64,000 nucleotides of DNA from assembly GCA_029962745.1 (NCBI GenBank), contig CM057169.1:20986143-21050142 (forward strand), in the 5' to 3' direction. Both the position numbers and the translations under genes were made by a program. The notes under the pieces were generated by a model. It was not told the origin of the DNA, ran no database searches, and saw only the letters and a program-made list of their open reading frames with translations. This document shows positions 43,138 to 53,900 of the stretch, piece by piece; the first letter of the stretch is position 1; each line of letters starts with the position of its first letter. This DNA comes from Echinometra lucunter (lineage: Eukaryota > Echinodermata > Echinoidea > Camarodonta > Echinometridae).

Positions 43138-44937
43138 GTGTCACCGTGACGGTGTCTTGATCCGAGCCTCGATCACTATCCGTGTCTATGAATCACAAAG
43201 ACACAAACTAAACAGTACAACAAAATTTTATAAGAAAAAGGGCACATGCACTTCTGGGAAGTGTTTCATCAGGTGTCTTATCGGTGATTTTTACTGACAA
43301 ATTTGCTCTCAGCCAATCAGATGCAAGGATTTCGGTAGCTTATAACAGTTGTCGGTAAAAATCACCGACAAGACGCTTGATGAAACGCCCCCGGGTCAGC
43401 TGAGGAGCAGAGGAACCGTGAAAGAGACAATATTGTTTCTCACGACTGCATGCGGAGCATTTCACGCTCTAAAAATGATCTGCCCCTCACTCCTTTGTCC
43501 TCTCTCAGCGTTCCCGGGCGCACCTTCGAGTATGCTGAAAAACAAAAATAAAAAAACAAACAAAAAATAAAACCGAGAGGTCTAGACTGTAGAAAATCTG
43601 GATCATGGGTGAATCCAGAGGTGGGATGAAAATGAATTGCCCTCTCTAGCCTCTTATATGAAAAGAAAATATGGAGGGGGGGGGGCACATCCCCGCACCC
43701 CGCTCGATCAGCAAGACTCGGTAGAATGCAGGGGCTTATTATCATGATTATTATGACGGAATAAAAGTGCTGCTGCTCTTTGGCGACTTTTCAACATTTT
43801 GACCCGCTCCTCGATTTGCATCATCCCGCGATAGTTAGATAAGGCGAAATAAAAAGATTAATTGCGATTTTCTCCCCCCCCCCATCTTTCCTATCTCTCC
43901 CCCCCCCACCCCCCTACTCAGTGTTCTATTGTTTGCCTTTTTGTTCTGAAACAAAGTATAATAATAATAATCTGACGACATAAAACAACGAGGAAACAAA
44001 CTCATTAATGCACTTGCAGTATAGTCGGATAATGGGCCTATATTTGGCTTTCATTTATGGAGAACCTTTTCAAATTTATTTACCAAGCGGATCGAAGAGA
44101 GAAAACACAAAAGAAATACAAAAGTGTGATGCAAACTTACACTGTTAACAACAGAATTGGTAATCTGTTGAACAAAGAAGAAAGATCACTACTGTCTGTT
44201 AGTCTTTAAAATTTTAAATGCCATGGCCCCAACGTATTTAAAATCATTAATCAATTATTATCGCACCTCCAACTATTGTACCCGGTACTCTTTAAATTCT
44301 CTACTTGACATTCCATACCCCAAAACTGAATATTAAAAAAGATCATTCTCTTATAAAGCAAGCTCCCTGTTTAATAAACTCCCTTTCACAGTCCAATCAA
44401 TTAAACAAATTGAAACATTCAAGCGCGGATGCCGATTAGCAAAACATTCATTATAAAAATAGAATCTCTGCCCTCATTTTCCTTTCCTTAATCTTATTTT
44501 TTTCTAATGCCATTTTTCTAATTTTATTTTCGTATTTTATTTTATGTCACATTATGTGTACTTTATGAATATTATATTTTGTGTATATCACTTATATGTA
44601 CGATTATCGTATTGTTTCATGTATTGTCCTAGAGGGCGTACTTGAAAAGCAGTATATTTTACTGAATGTACCTACCCTCTATTTTAAACAAAACTTTAAT
44701 AAATAAATAAAATAAATAAATAAACAGAAAGAAAATTAGAAAAGATGTGTTTTCAGCCACCTTTTAAATGCTGTGAGAGGTTGACAACTCCTTGATTCAG
44801 GGGATAACATGGATAACAAGTTCCAAATTTGGGGGGGGGGGGGGAAACTACCCCCCTCCCCCCAAAGTATGACCTCTTTAATAGTTTACCAGTATATACG
44901 AGGGACAGTAAATTAGCGTACTACCACTGGACGATCG
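43138..44937 (+). repeat. Duplicated segment, copy 2 (no downstream gene)
   Basis: Homologue of 31319-33090. It has gained an R5-like foldback (43257-43392) and a LINE end (44160-44730). No counterpart of the TATA box or signal-peptide exon follows; homology stops near 44937. Confidence 0.85.
44160..44730 (+). mobile_element. 3' end of a second LINE (CR1/L2-like)
   Basis: Reads FKILNAMAPTYLKSLI, then a RSFSYKASSLFNKLP block and FKRGCRLAKHSL with stop at 44454-44456. One in-frame TAA shows it is dead. A 3' UTR and an (AATA)n tail end near 44727. It is inserted in the duplicated segment, hence younger than that duplication. Confidence 0.85.
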
Positions 44938-45330
44938 TTTTATTTCATATTTTTCCATTGTCTATAAAGATGCTGCATGTCTCTTTGTGAACTCAACATA
45001 ATGTTGTGTAAAATACATTTTCACATGATATATCTTGAGCTAAGAGGGAGACAAGCAGCATCTTTAGAGATAATGGAGAAAATATAAAATTATTTGTGTA
45101 CAAGACATATTGAGAGCTGTCCTTCTAAACCTGCCATTTTGAAGCAACATTGGCAATTTTAGGATCGCCATAGAAACACTGAGACTTTTCAAACTTTCCA
45201 ACTTTCTCATTTCGTAACCGATTTTGATGGAAAGGCTATTTTTTTTTTAATTGCCTCTCTCTTTCCTCTCTTTTCATTAAGATATATATTTCCCTAGGGT
45301 TTCATTATCCTTTTAAAGAGCATCTAAGCT
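44938..45330 (-). mobile_element. Dispersed repeat R9, copy b
   Basis: Reverse-complement relative of 16817-17155 (GATGCTGC…, ATATATCTTGAG, CATTTTGAAGCAACATTGGC, TTTCGTAACCGATTTTGAT). The tandem duplication breakpoint at 45216 lies inside it. Confidence 0.72.
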
Positions 45331-45745
45331 TTGAAAAATATGGTGGTAGTAAAGGGGGGGGGGAGGGACAAGGACTGCAGTCTTGCTCATACTGGATATC
45401 ATGATGACGTACTTTTAGTCTGATATTTAGTCTTATAGGATTACCCAATTTCTTAAGTTAACTAAATGTTGTAATTAGGTTGAACTATATATACATATAA
45501 TAATGATAATAATAATAATAATGATAATAATAAAAATAATAATAATAGATAACATTTATAAAGCGCTTAATACATTAAGTTTCTAAGCGCTTTAGTTTAC
45601 ATAACAATTAAATCGATACATACATAAAAGAAAGAAAGATACATTTTATAATACAATACATATATTGATAAACATTCATTTTGTTCATAAGGAGGCATTA
45701 TCATCCATGAATAAGTGAATGCAGGGCCGGTAGGCTATATACCTA

Positions 45746-45777
<32 letters not shown>

Positions 45778-45920
45778 TCATGTACAACAAAGGGGCCACG
45801 GAACCGGGAGGGGGGGGGGGGGGGAGGGAGCTGGGGGCTGCACCCCCCCCCCCCCCACACACACTTTTTTGAGTGGACACTTTGGCCTCTGTACAAGAAC
45901 GCGGAAATGATTATCCTGGG

Positions 45921-46090
45921 GGTTGTTTCATAAAGCTGTTCGTAAGTTACGAACGACTTTACGCACGACTGGTGATACCTTCTTGTGCTACATGTAAATG
46001 AATGAAAATCTGATTTCCACCCAAGAACATGTTCCAGTCGTGCGTAAAGTCGTTCGTAACTTACGAACAGCTTTATGAAATACTCCCCTG
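45921..46090. mobile_element. Palindromic MITE (TTTCATAAAGCTG family), copy b
   Basis: TTTCATAAAGCTGTTCGTAAG … CTTACGAACAGCTTTATGAAA. Nearly identical to 49021-49190; related to 35013-35180. Confidence 0.9.
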
Positions 46091-46327
46091 GTTTGTACGC
46101 TCAGACCCCCCCCCCCCCCCCCCCCCCCCCCCTCTTCCTTTCAAAAACGCTCCGCGGCTTCTGCAACAGCTTTAGCAACTCTCATGGGAATAATATGTGA
46201 AGGGAAATAAGAGAATAATAGTGAAGATGTACCTATGTTCCTCCACTTTTTTCAAGTTTTTGCAAAAGGTTTAAAATTAATGATCTGTGGTCAAGCGAAT
46301 TTGGAGTCGCCAAAACCACTGGACCGT

Positions 46328-46397
46328 CTCCGTGATGGTGAAGGCACTTTTAAGTTGGCGTTCAAAGCCAAGGAACTCGGTTCGACTCCGCGGCGGA
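46328..46397 (+). mobile_element. tRNA-like SINE head, copy 2
   Basis: CTCCGTGATGGTGAAGGCAC … GGTTCGACTCC … CGGCGGAG: paired ends with A and B boxes. Copies are at 40959-41027 and 49419-49486 (the latter with GGTTGGACTCC, a damaged B box). Confidence 0.65.
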
Positions 46398-46664
46398 GAG
46401 ATTTTTTGTATCCTTTGCAAAAAATTATTTTAAAAAAGAGAGGACAGCTCTGGGGAACTTTGATTGAAGTTATGCTTGTGTTATTCTCTCATTTCCTTTC
46501 GCGCATATTCAGACAATTTATTTTTCAATGCCTGCCGTGAAACTCTTAAGCTTTTGGTAAGCACTGAGCGATTGGTATTTACACGTATATGTTTTTATAT
46601 AGGAACAAGTCGATCACTTTCCTAATTTCAGTATACATCATATTTTGTCGTTATTTTCTTGCAG

Positions 46665-48411
46665 GATACCCGACAACCAGTGGCGTAACAGCCGGGGGAG
46701 GCAGGGGGGGGGCAGAGTGCCCCCCTGAAGAATTTCAGCGGGAAAATCCATCAAACCACCGGGAGAAATGAAAGGGAGGGAAAGGAAGAAAAAAGGAAGG
46801 AAAAGGAAGGAGAAAGGGAAAGAAAGAAGGAGAAAGGGAAAGGAAGAAGGAGAAAGGGAAAGGAAGAAGGAGAAAGGGAAAGAAAAAGGAGAAAGGGGAG
46901 AAAGAACAAGAGAAAGAGGGACAGGAGAAAAAAGAAGAAAGCAAAGGGAAACAAAAGAAATGAGGGAAATTTAGTACTAAGACCCCGGAGTTTTCGGGGG
47001 CTCCACTCCCTGGACCCCCGCAGTGGCTTTCCCTAAGCCAGAACCCTGGGCCCCACCCGCTAAGGGCTTCGCAACAAGCAATTCGCGGTGAGGGCTCACC
47101 TCCGCATATTCTATTTCTAGACTTAGTTACCGGGAAATTTTCGGCTCTGCCCCCCCCCCCCCCCCCTCCCGATAACAGGCAGAGAATGTAAGAGACCGGG
47201 AACAGACAACGAACATTAAAGAAAAGTCAGAGCGGGGAAAATCACCATCCCTGCACCCTCCCCCTAGCATGACTAGGGAGCACGCTTTGCACTATCGTCC
47301 TTCCTAAAATGAAATCCTAGCTGCACCACTGATTCTATACTTAATTACCGGGAATTTTTTGGCTATGCATATGCCCCCTCCCCTCCCCCCCCCCCCCCCC
47401 GACAACAGGCAGAGAGCGTAAGAAAAGCGGGAACTGACAGCGAAAAAACGTCGGAGCTTCAGCGCTTTGCGCGGGAGGGGGAAAAATCCCCCCCTCCCTG
47501 CACTCCCTCCCCCCCCCCCCCCAGGGAGCACTACCGTCCTCCTAAAATGATATCCTTAATGACTTAATTACCGACAACTAACAATTCGAAAAAACGTCGG
47601 AGCTTCCGCGCTTCGCGAGGGAGGGGGGAAACTCCCCCCTCCCCGCACCTTCCCCTCTAGGGAGCACTACATTGGCGTAAATTCCCGGGGTGCGATGGGG
47701 GATCTATCACCCCCACTTGGGGGGAGAGGGGGGAGAGGGGGATGGTGTGTACGAATTCCCCCCCCCCCCCCCCCATGCAGACACACTTTTTGAGGAAGAA
47801 AATATATATAAGCGATTAGTAAAAATTCTGAATATCTATAATAAACAATCATCATATTTTAGAATTTCTATTTGAAAATGCTATTGAAAACAAACAAGTG
47901 GTTATTTTTGGCACGCTCGCTTCGCTCGCTCATCAAAATCTTAGGATTTCCATCCGAAAATGCAATCAAAATCGAGAAAAGTAGTTATTTTCGGCTCGCT
48001 CGCTTCGCTCTTTCGTCATATTTTAGAATTTTTATTCGAAAATGCGATTCAAAATCGGAAAAGTGCTTATTTTCTGCTCGCTCGCAAAATAGATATCAAA
48101 ATGTGTGTGAGAGGGAAAAAAAAAATCGTTAAAAAAGTTTTTCATCCCACACTCCTCATACTGGATTTACTCCGGTGAAGCACTACCGTCCTCCTAAAAG
48201 GCAGTCCTAGCTACGCCACAGATTCTAGACATAGACTAGTTACCGGGAAATTTTGGGCTCTGCCCCCCCCCCTTTATAACAGGTACCTGTTACGCCCCTG
48301 CCGACAACATAAGATTTCCTGTAAGAATGAAGTATTTAGGTTACTTAGACCCATCCATTGCACACACCGCGTGAAAGACGCGTGATACATATGAAAAACT
48401 CATATGGGAGA
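46665..48411 (+). pseudogene. Decayed copy of the orphan exon, split by a hAT element
   Basis: Acceptor CTTGCAG at 46664, then GATACCCGACAAC, then the hAT element 46678-48300, then a resumed homologue of the 41.3 kb exon. Read in frame it gives MKYLGYLDP, and after an in-frame TGA a stretch like TYEKLIWEKP, matching VYKTYKWEK of copy 1. Confidence 0.6.
46678..48300 (+). mobile_element. Non-autonomous hAT element with duplication CCGACAAC
   Basis: Inverted ends CAGTGGCGTAACAG and CTGTTACGCCCCTG; the direct repeat CCGACAAC is at 46670-46677 and 48301-48308. It is 1623 bases with no transposase. The interior has a purine (GGAGAAAGGGAAA)n minisatellite (46768-46960) and several copies of a TACCGGGAAATTTT…CCCCCC…ACAGGCAGAGA unit. 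Confidence 0.93.
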
Positions 48412-49020
48412 AACCGATTTTGATGGAAAGGCTATTTTTTAAAAATTGCTTCTCTCTTTCCTCTCTTTTCATTAAGATACATATTTCCCTAGGGTTTCAT
48501 TATCCTTTGAAACAGCATCTAAGCTTTGAAAGTGTGGTGGTAGTAGAGGGGGGGGGGGGGTGACAAGGACTGCAGTCTTGCTCATACTGGATGTCATGAT
48601 GGCGTACTTTTAGTCTGATATTTAGTCTTGTAGGATTACCCAATTTCTTAAGTTAACTTAATGTTGTAATAAGGTTGAACTATATATACATATAATAATG
48701 ATATTAATAATAACAATAATAATAGATGACATTTATTAAGCGCTTAATACATTTAGTTTCAAAGAGCTTTAGCTTACATAAAAATTAAATCATTATCATC
48801 CATGAATAACTGGTTGCATAGCCGGTAGGTTATATGCCTATATTTGTAAAAAAAAAAAAAAAAAAAAAATAGATTAAAAAAAATATAAAATCATGTACAA
48901 CACAGGGGCCAAGGAACCGGGAGGGGCGGGGCGGGGGCTGGGGGCTGCACCCCCCCCCCCAAACACACACTTTTTTGAGTGGACACGTTGGCCTCTGTAC
49001 AAGAACGCGGAAATGATTAT

Positions 49021-49190
49021 CCTGGGGGTTGTTTCATAAAGCTGTTGGTAAGTTACGAACGACTTTACGCACGACTGGTGATACCTTCTTGTGCTAATGA
49101 ATGAAAATCCGATTTCCACCCAGGAACATGTTCCAGTCGTGCGTAAAGTCGTTCGTAACTTACGAACAGCTTTATGAAACACTCCCCCCC
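49021..49190. mobile_element. Palindromic MITE (TTTCATAAAGCTG family), copy c
   Basis: Sister of 45921-46090, duplicated with the surrounding unit. Confidence 0.9.
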
Positions 49191-49777
49191 CCCCGGTTTG
49201 TACGCTCAGCCCACCCACCCCCCCCCCCCCCCCCTTTCAAAAACGCTCCGCGGCTTCTGCAACAGCTTTAGCAACTCTCATGGGAATAATATGTGAAGGG
49301 AAATAAGAGAATTATAGTGAAGATATACCTATGTTCCTCCACTTTTTTCAAGTTGTTGCATTTAAAATTAATGATCTGTGGTCAAGCGAATTTGGAGTCG
49401 CCAAAACCACTGGACCGTCTCCGTGATGGTGAAGGCACTTTAGTTGGCGTTCAAAGCCAAGGGACTCGGTTGGACTCCGCGGCGGAGAGATTTTTTGTAT
49501 CCTTTGCAAAAAAAAAAATTAAAAAAGAAAAAAAAAGAGAGGACAGCTCTGGGGAACTTTGATTGAAGTTGTGCTTGTGTTATTCTCTCATTTCCTTTCG
49601 CGCATATTCAGACAATTTATTTTTCAGTGCCTGCCGTGAAACTCTTAAGCTTTTGGTAAGCACTGAGCGATTGGTATTTACACGTACATGTTTTTATATA
49701 GGAACAAGTCGATCACTTTCCTAATTTCAGTATACATCATATTTTGTTCGTTATTTTCTTGCAGGATACCCGACAAC

Positions 49778-50425
49778 CAGTGGCGTAACAGCCGGGGGCA
49801 GGGGGGCAGAGTGCCCACCCCCGAAGAATTTCAGCGGGAAAATCCACCAAACCACGGGGGAAAATGAAAGGGAGGGAAAGGAAGAAAAAAGGAAGGGAGA
49901 AAGGGAAAGGAAGAAGAAAGAAAAAGAAAGAAGAAGAAAGGAAAAGGAAGGAGAAAAGGAAAGAAAGAAGGAGAAAGGGAAAGGAAGAAGGAGAAAGGGA
50001 AAGGAAGGAGGAGAAAGGGAAAGAAAAAGGAGAAAGGGGAGAAAGAAGAAGAGAGAGAGGGAAAAGAGGGAAAGGGGAAAAGGGAAGAAAGCAAAGGGAA
50101 ACAAAAGAAATGAGGGAAAATTTAGTACCAAAACCCCGGAGTTTTCGGGGGCTCCACTCCCTGGACCCCGCAGTAGCTTTCCCTGTAGACACCCATCAGG
50201 GGTCCTAAGCCAGAACCCTGGGCCCCACCCGCTAAGGGCTTCGCAACAAGCAACTCGCGGTGCGGGCTCACCTCCGCATATTCTATTTCTAGACTTAGTT
50301 ACCAGGAAATTTTCGGCTCTGCCCCTCCCCCCCCCCCCCCCCCGATAACAGGGAGAGAATGTAAGAGACCGGGAACAGACAACGAACAATTAAAGAAAAG
50401 TCAGAGCGGGGAAAATCACCATCCC
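49778..50425 (+). mobile_element. Left part of the duplicated hAT element
   Basis: Starts CAGTGGCGTAACAG after CCGACAAC (49770-49777) and lacks the right end. Its purine minisatellite (49864-50100) creates long spurious minus-strand frames rich in Ser, Phe and Pro. Confidence 0.88.
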
Positions 50426-50990
50426 TTGATACAGTACTTTTATCGTCAAACGAGAGTGCTTTGTGTGTGTGCTTGCCCCTATGTGTGCTCCGTCGCTTAA
50501 TTACTCGATCCTTCACGTTTGCCTCCCGGCCCCGGCCTTCCTGGCTACGCCAATGAGTGTATAAGAAACAGTCATGTCACGTATTCACCCTATAATGACA
50601 AACGGTTATCATGAATCTTTATTTTGATATTGTATATTGAATTTACTATAAAGTACTGTATTTACCACCAAGAAAACAAAGCAACTTTTGAGCTCATCTC
50701 CAAAATCCTCCACTGGAAGAAATACCGTACCGGTACGGTTTAAATTCCTTTGGGCCTCTTCAAAGACACCATTTACCATTTACTGCGCTACAGTAGTTCG
50801 TGCGGAGTTCGCTCAAGCTCAGTACAGTACGTACTGTGTATGATAATTGTATATGTATGGGAGTTCGTCGCCATACGTCAGCTCGAGAGAGCCTTATGAT
50901 ACATGTTTACAAAATATTGACTGCTTTGCCAGTAGAATCCCCGTAGAATCCTCAACATTCTGACGACGTTGGAAGGTTCTTCTTGCCACA
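50426..50990. other. Presumed ATG4 promoter and 5' UTR region
   Basis: Unique sequence with no TATA box near the ATG. It contains GTACCGGTACGG and CAGTACAGTACGTACTG near-palindromes. The transcription start cannot be placed. Confidence 0.4.
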
Positions 50991-53900
50991 ATGTCTCTCC
51001 TAGATGCCAATGTATCAATTTTGGGTAAGTTATTTCTTTATTCATGAATTTGAATAAAACTTTTTAATAAGAAATCATTCATACACCCTGTCATACATAT
51101 TATCACAGGCAGATTGAAAAAGTCCAGAGTCTGACTCTGCACTGCACTGAGACGTGCTGCGAACAATTACAAAGCTAATTCCATCTGTTACAATTACAAA
51201 GCTAATTCAATCTGTTGCACTTCGAGCAATAAAGTTACCATCTCTACTGTACAGAATGAGAAGAGGAGATATGATCCAGATTTATAAGATAATCCGACAA
51301 GGTTTTTTTGTAAGTTTTAAGTTGTCAAAATAAATATTATAAGAAGTGAAAAAACATCTATGATCAATCAATTCAATTTTAAGATAATGTCACTTTTGTA
51401 GCTGAGAGAATTCAGCTTCATCACATATGCGATGTAGTCGCACGTTTTGTTGTGAGTTTTTGTTGATTTGGCTATGCCCGCTTGTAGAGCACTGTTGCAA
51501 GCGACAGCTACATGTACTACTTGTTGCTCTGACACACTGATGCCATGGTAATGCTGCCTCATCTTATACTATAGAAATTGAACAAGATATCTAAGTGAAC
51601 TGGATGATAGTGATGTAGGGGCCTAGATCTAGGCGTGAGAAAGAGATTTTGGGGGATGAGCAAGAGCCCCCAATGAATTGAGCACGTGCGCACGCACGAA
51701 TGTCGAAACACTTCATTCATGAATATTCATTACTTCGATTGATTGCACCTTGCACGTACAGAGACATGTACAATCATTCCATCTCTATGTATGGAGGTTA
51801 GTGGAGCCAGACGTAGTCTCAGTGGATAGCAGACGATACAGAGAGACTGAAGCTTTTGGTCTGTTTGGTGAGCTGTGCAAATTTATGTGGCTGCTGACAT
51901 CTATACGTGTATGTAGACTGTAGTTGAGGATAGAAAACACTGCAACAATCAGCAAATTTTTGAAAAATATTTGCTTTCTACACCTTCGGATGATAGATTA
52001 TCCATCTTGTTTTCATCCCATTCCTTCAGTTGGATCTAACGTTAAATTATCATGATCATAAGAAATTATGGGCTCGTATTCTGAAAGTTGTTTTATCTTT
52101 TATCTTAGATCTGTAGAAATGTATCTTCACTCTTTTAATTGTCATAACAGATTTTGAAGGTGAACTTGTGATTGGTTTGAAATGAGCAAAACTGCACCCA
52201 TGGAACAGCATGTAAAGTCAAAAGTGCACAATATGAGCCAAAGCAATGGTCTAGGTCTATTTCTGATTGCTATGACAATTAAAATAAGATAAAAGATAAA
52301 ACAATTTTGAGAATAATGGCCCTGAGAATTTTCTTTTATCCATGGTCAGGCCGTGTGGACTCTGACATACCCTTGCAGTGTTCTGAATAAATGTTTTGGA
52401 TGGATGGATGGAAGGTAGTGTTGTATGTTACTACATGTAGATTTAACATTAAATTTGTAGTCCTTAACTCCTACTTGGCAACTCCTAATTTCATTTTGAT
52501 GGTGTCATCAAGTGAAATTTCAAATGATTGAATCTGCTTTTTAAAAAATGATTTGCATCATAGAATTTTTTTTATAGAAAAAGTATCTTTTTGAATTTGA
52601 GCAATTTATGATTAGCTTTTGTATGTGCATGTACATTTCCTACAAGAAATCCTGTTTCATAAAACATGCTATTTATAGTAAGTGTCAGTATTCCATAACA
52701 GATTTGCAGTCAGCCCATCACATGCAGTGATTTCAGTAGCTCTTACATGTACAGGTATGATTACCGAATATTGTAACTTATTACTGGTGAAATGATTTCT
52801 ATCACAGGACACAGAAGGGCAGTACCTTACATGTATACAGACCTGACATCTATCTGGCTCAAAACAAATGAAATTACATGTACAATGTCTGGAGTAATAG
52901 AAAAATAGAACCATAGTGTCAAGCTCTACAACTCTGGTGTTATAACCCTAAAAGAAATGTTGAATGTATAAATGCTTGTCCTGGATGTTTTTGTTTTGCT
53001 TGAGAAGTGTTGCTGCCCTCTTGTGATATTTTTCAGAAGACAGAAAATGTCTTCAAGTTTTACTTGAGTGTGGGTGAATTCATGCATGCATATTTTTCTT
53101 TTAATTCTACAGATGGCATTTCTGTGAAAAAAGACAAGAAAAATAAGAAAAAAGGGCAATCCCTCCTAGTTTTGTTGAGTTGTAAGGATTTAATTCATGG
53201 ATGAAATTCCTAACAACAGATTATGTTAGTCTTCAAACCAGAGTGTCTTTAGAGAAGCTGAAAGGGTGTCAGGAACAAAGGTAATATGATTTGGCATGCT
53301 GTAACCCTGGGTACCGTCATAACCCAGGGTATGGCATTGTGTAGCGTCCTCTCATGTCCATCAGAATACAGTTATAAATGCAGTGTTGTCAGGCGATATT
53401 TTTTATGTCACAATTTGCGATAATGATCTCATAGCCGATTTTCCTTCTTTTATGACGATGTACGGCGACATTAAACTCATTAAAATCTTCTTGCATATAA
53501 AACACTAAAAAAAAAAATACTTTCACCTGCTTTTGGTACCCAGGACGCAGTGCTAAAAAAAAAAATAAAAAAATAGAAAAATTAGGGAAGCTGAATTTTC
53601 AGTTGCTACCCCAGAGTACCAACAACTGCATCATCCTCCCTTTCAGACAAGCTGTACACAAACTACACATTACAATTGACAGGCTTGTGCCTGCAAACTA
53701 AGGTTTCATGTACTTTTGCCCTTTGGCATAAAAATGTCCAAAAGTAAGAACCTTCAAGGGGAAAGTTTGGAAAGTACTAGTAGATTATTCCCCCAAATAC
53801 CACATTCCCAATGCCAAAGATAATTGATTTATGTCGGCCAAATATAGATCATAGTTTCTTGTTCCACCTACTTCCCTTTTTTAGGCCTGCCTCATACTTT

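Larger units (their letters stand above)
45216..47252 (+). repeat. Tandem duplication, copy A
   Basis: Homologous to 48412-50425 with small indels; one larger difference is about 80 extra bases near 45620-45700. Shared contents: an AATAAT microsatellite, poly(A) at about 45755-45777, a palindromic MITE, the tRNA-like module, the orphan-exon start and the left part of a hAT element. Confidence 0.93.
48412..50425 (+). repeat. Tandem duplication, copy B (truncated)
   Basis: Starts at AACCGATTTTGATGGAAAGG, 3196 bases after copy A, and loses homology inside the hAT element at 50425, so only about two thirds of the unit is present. Copy B contains the hAT left end at the same insertion site, so the duplication followed the insertion. 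Confidence 0.92.

Noticed and set aside
46735..46974. Overlapping frames on both strands (Lys/Glu/Arg-rich or Phe/Ser-rich)
   Set aside because: Same low-complexity minisatellite in the intact hAT copy.
49751..50389. 212-codon minus-strand frame rich in Ser/Phe/Pro
   Set aside because: It reads through the purine minisatellite of a truncated hAT element; the composition alone keeps it open, and it has no domain.
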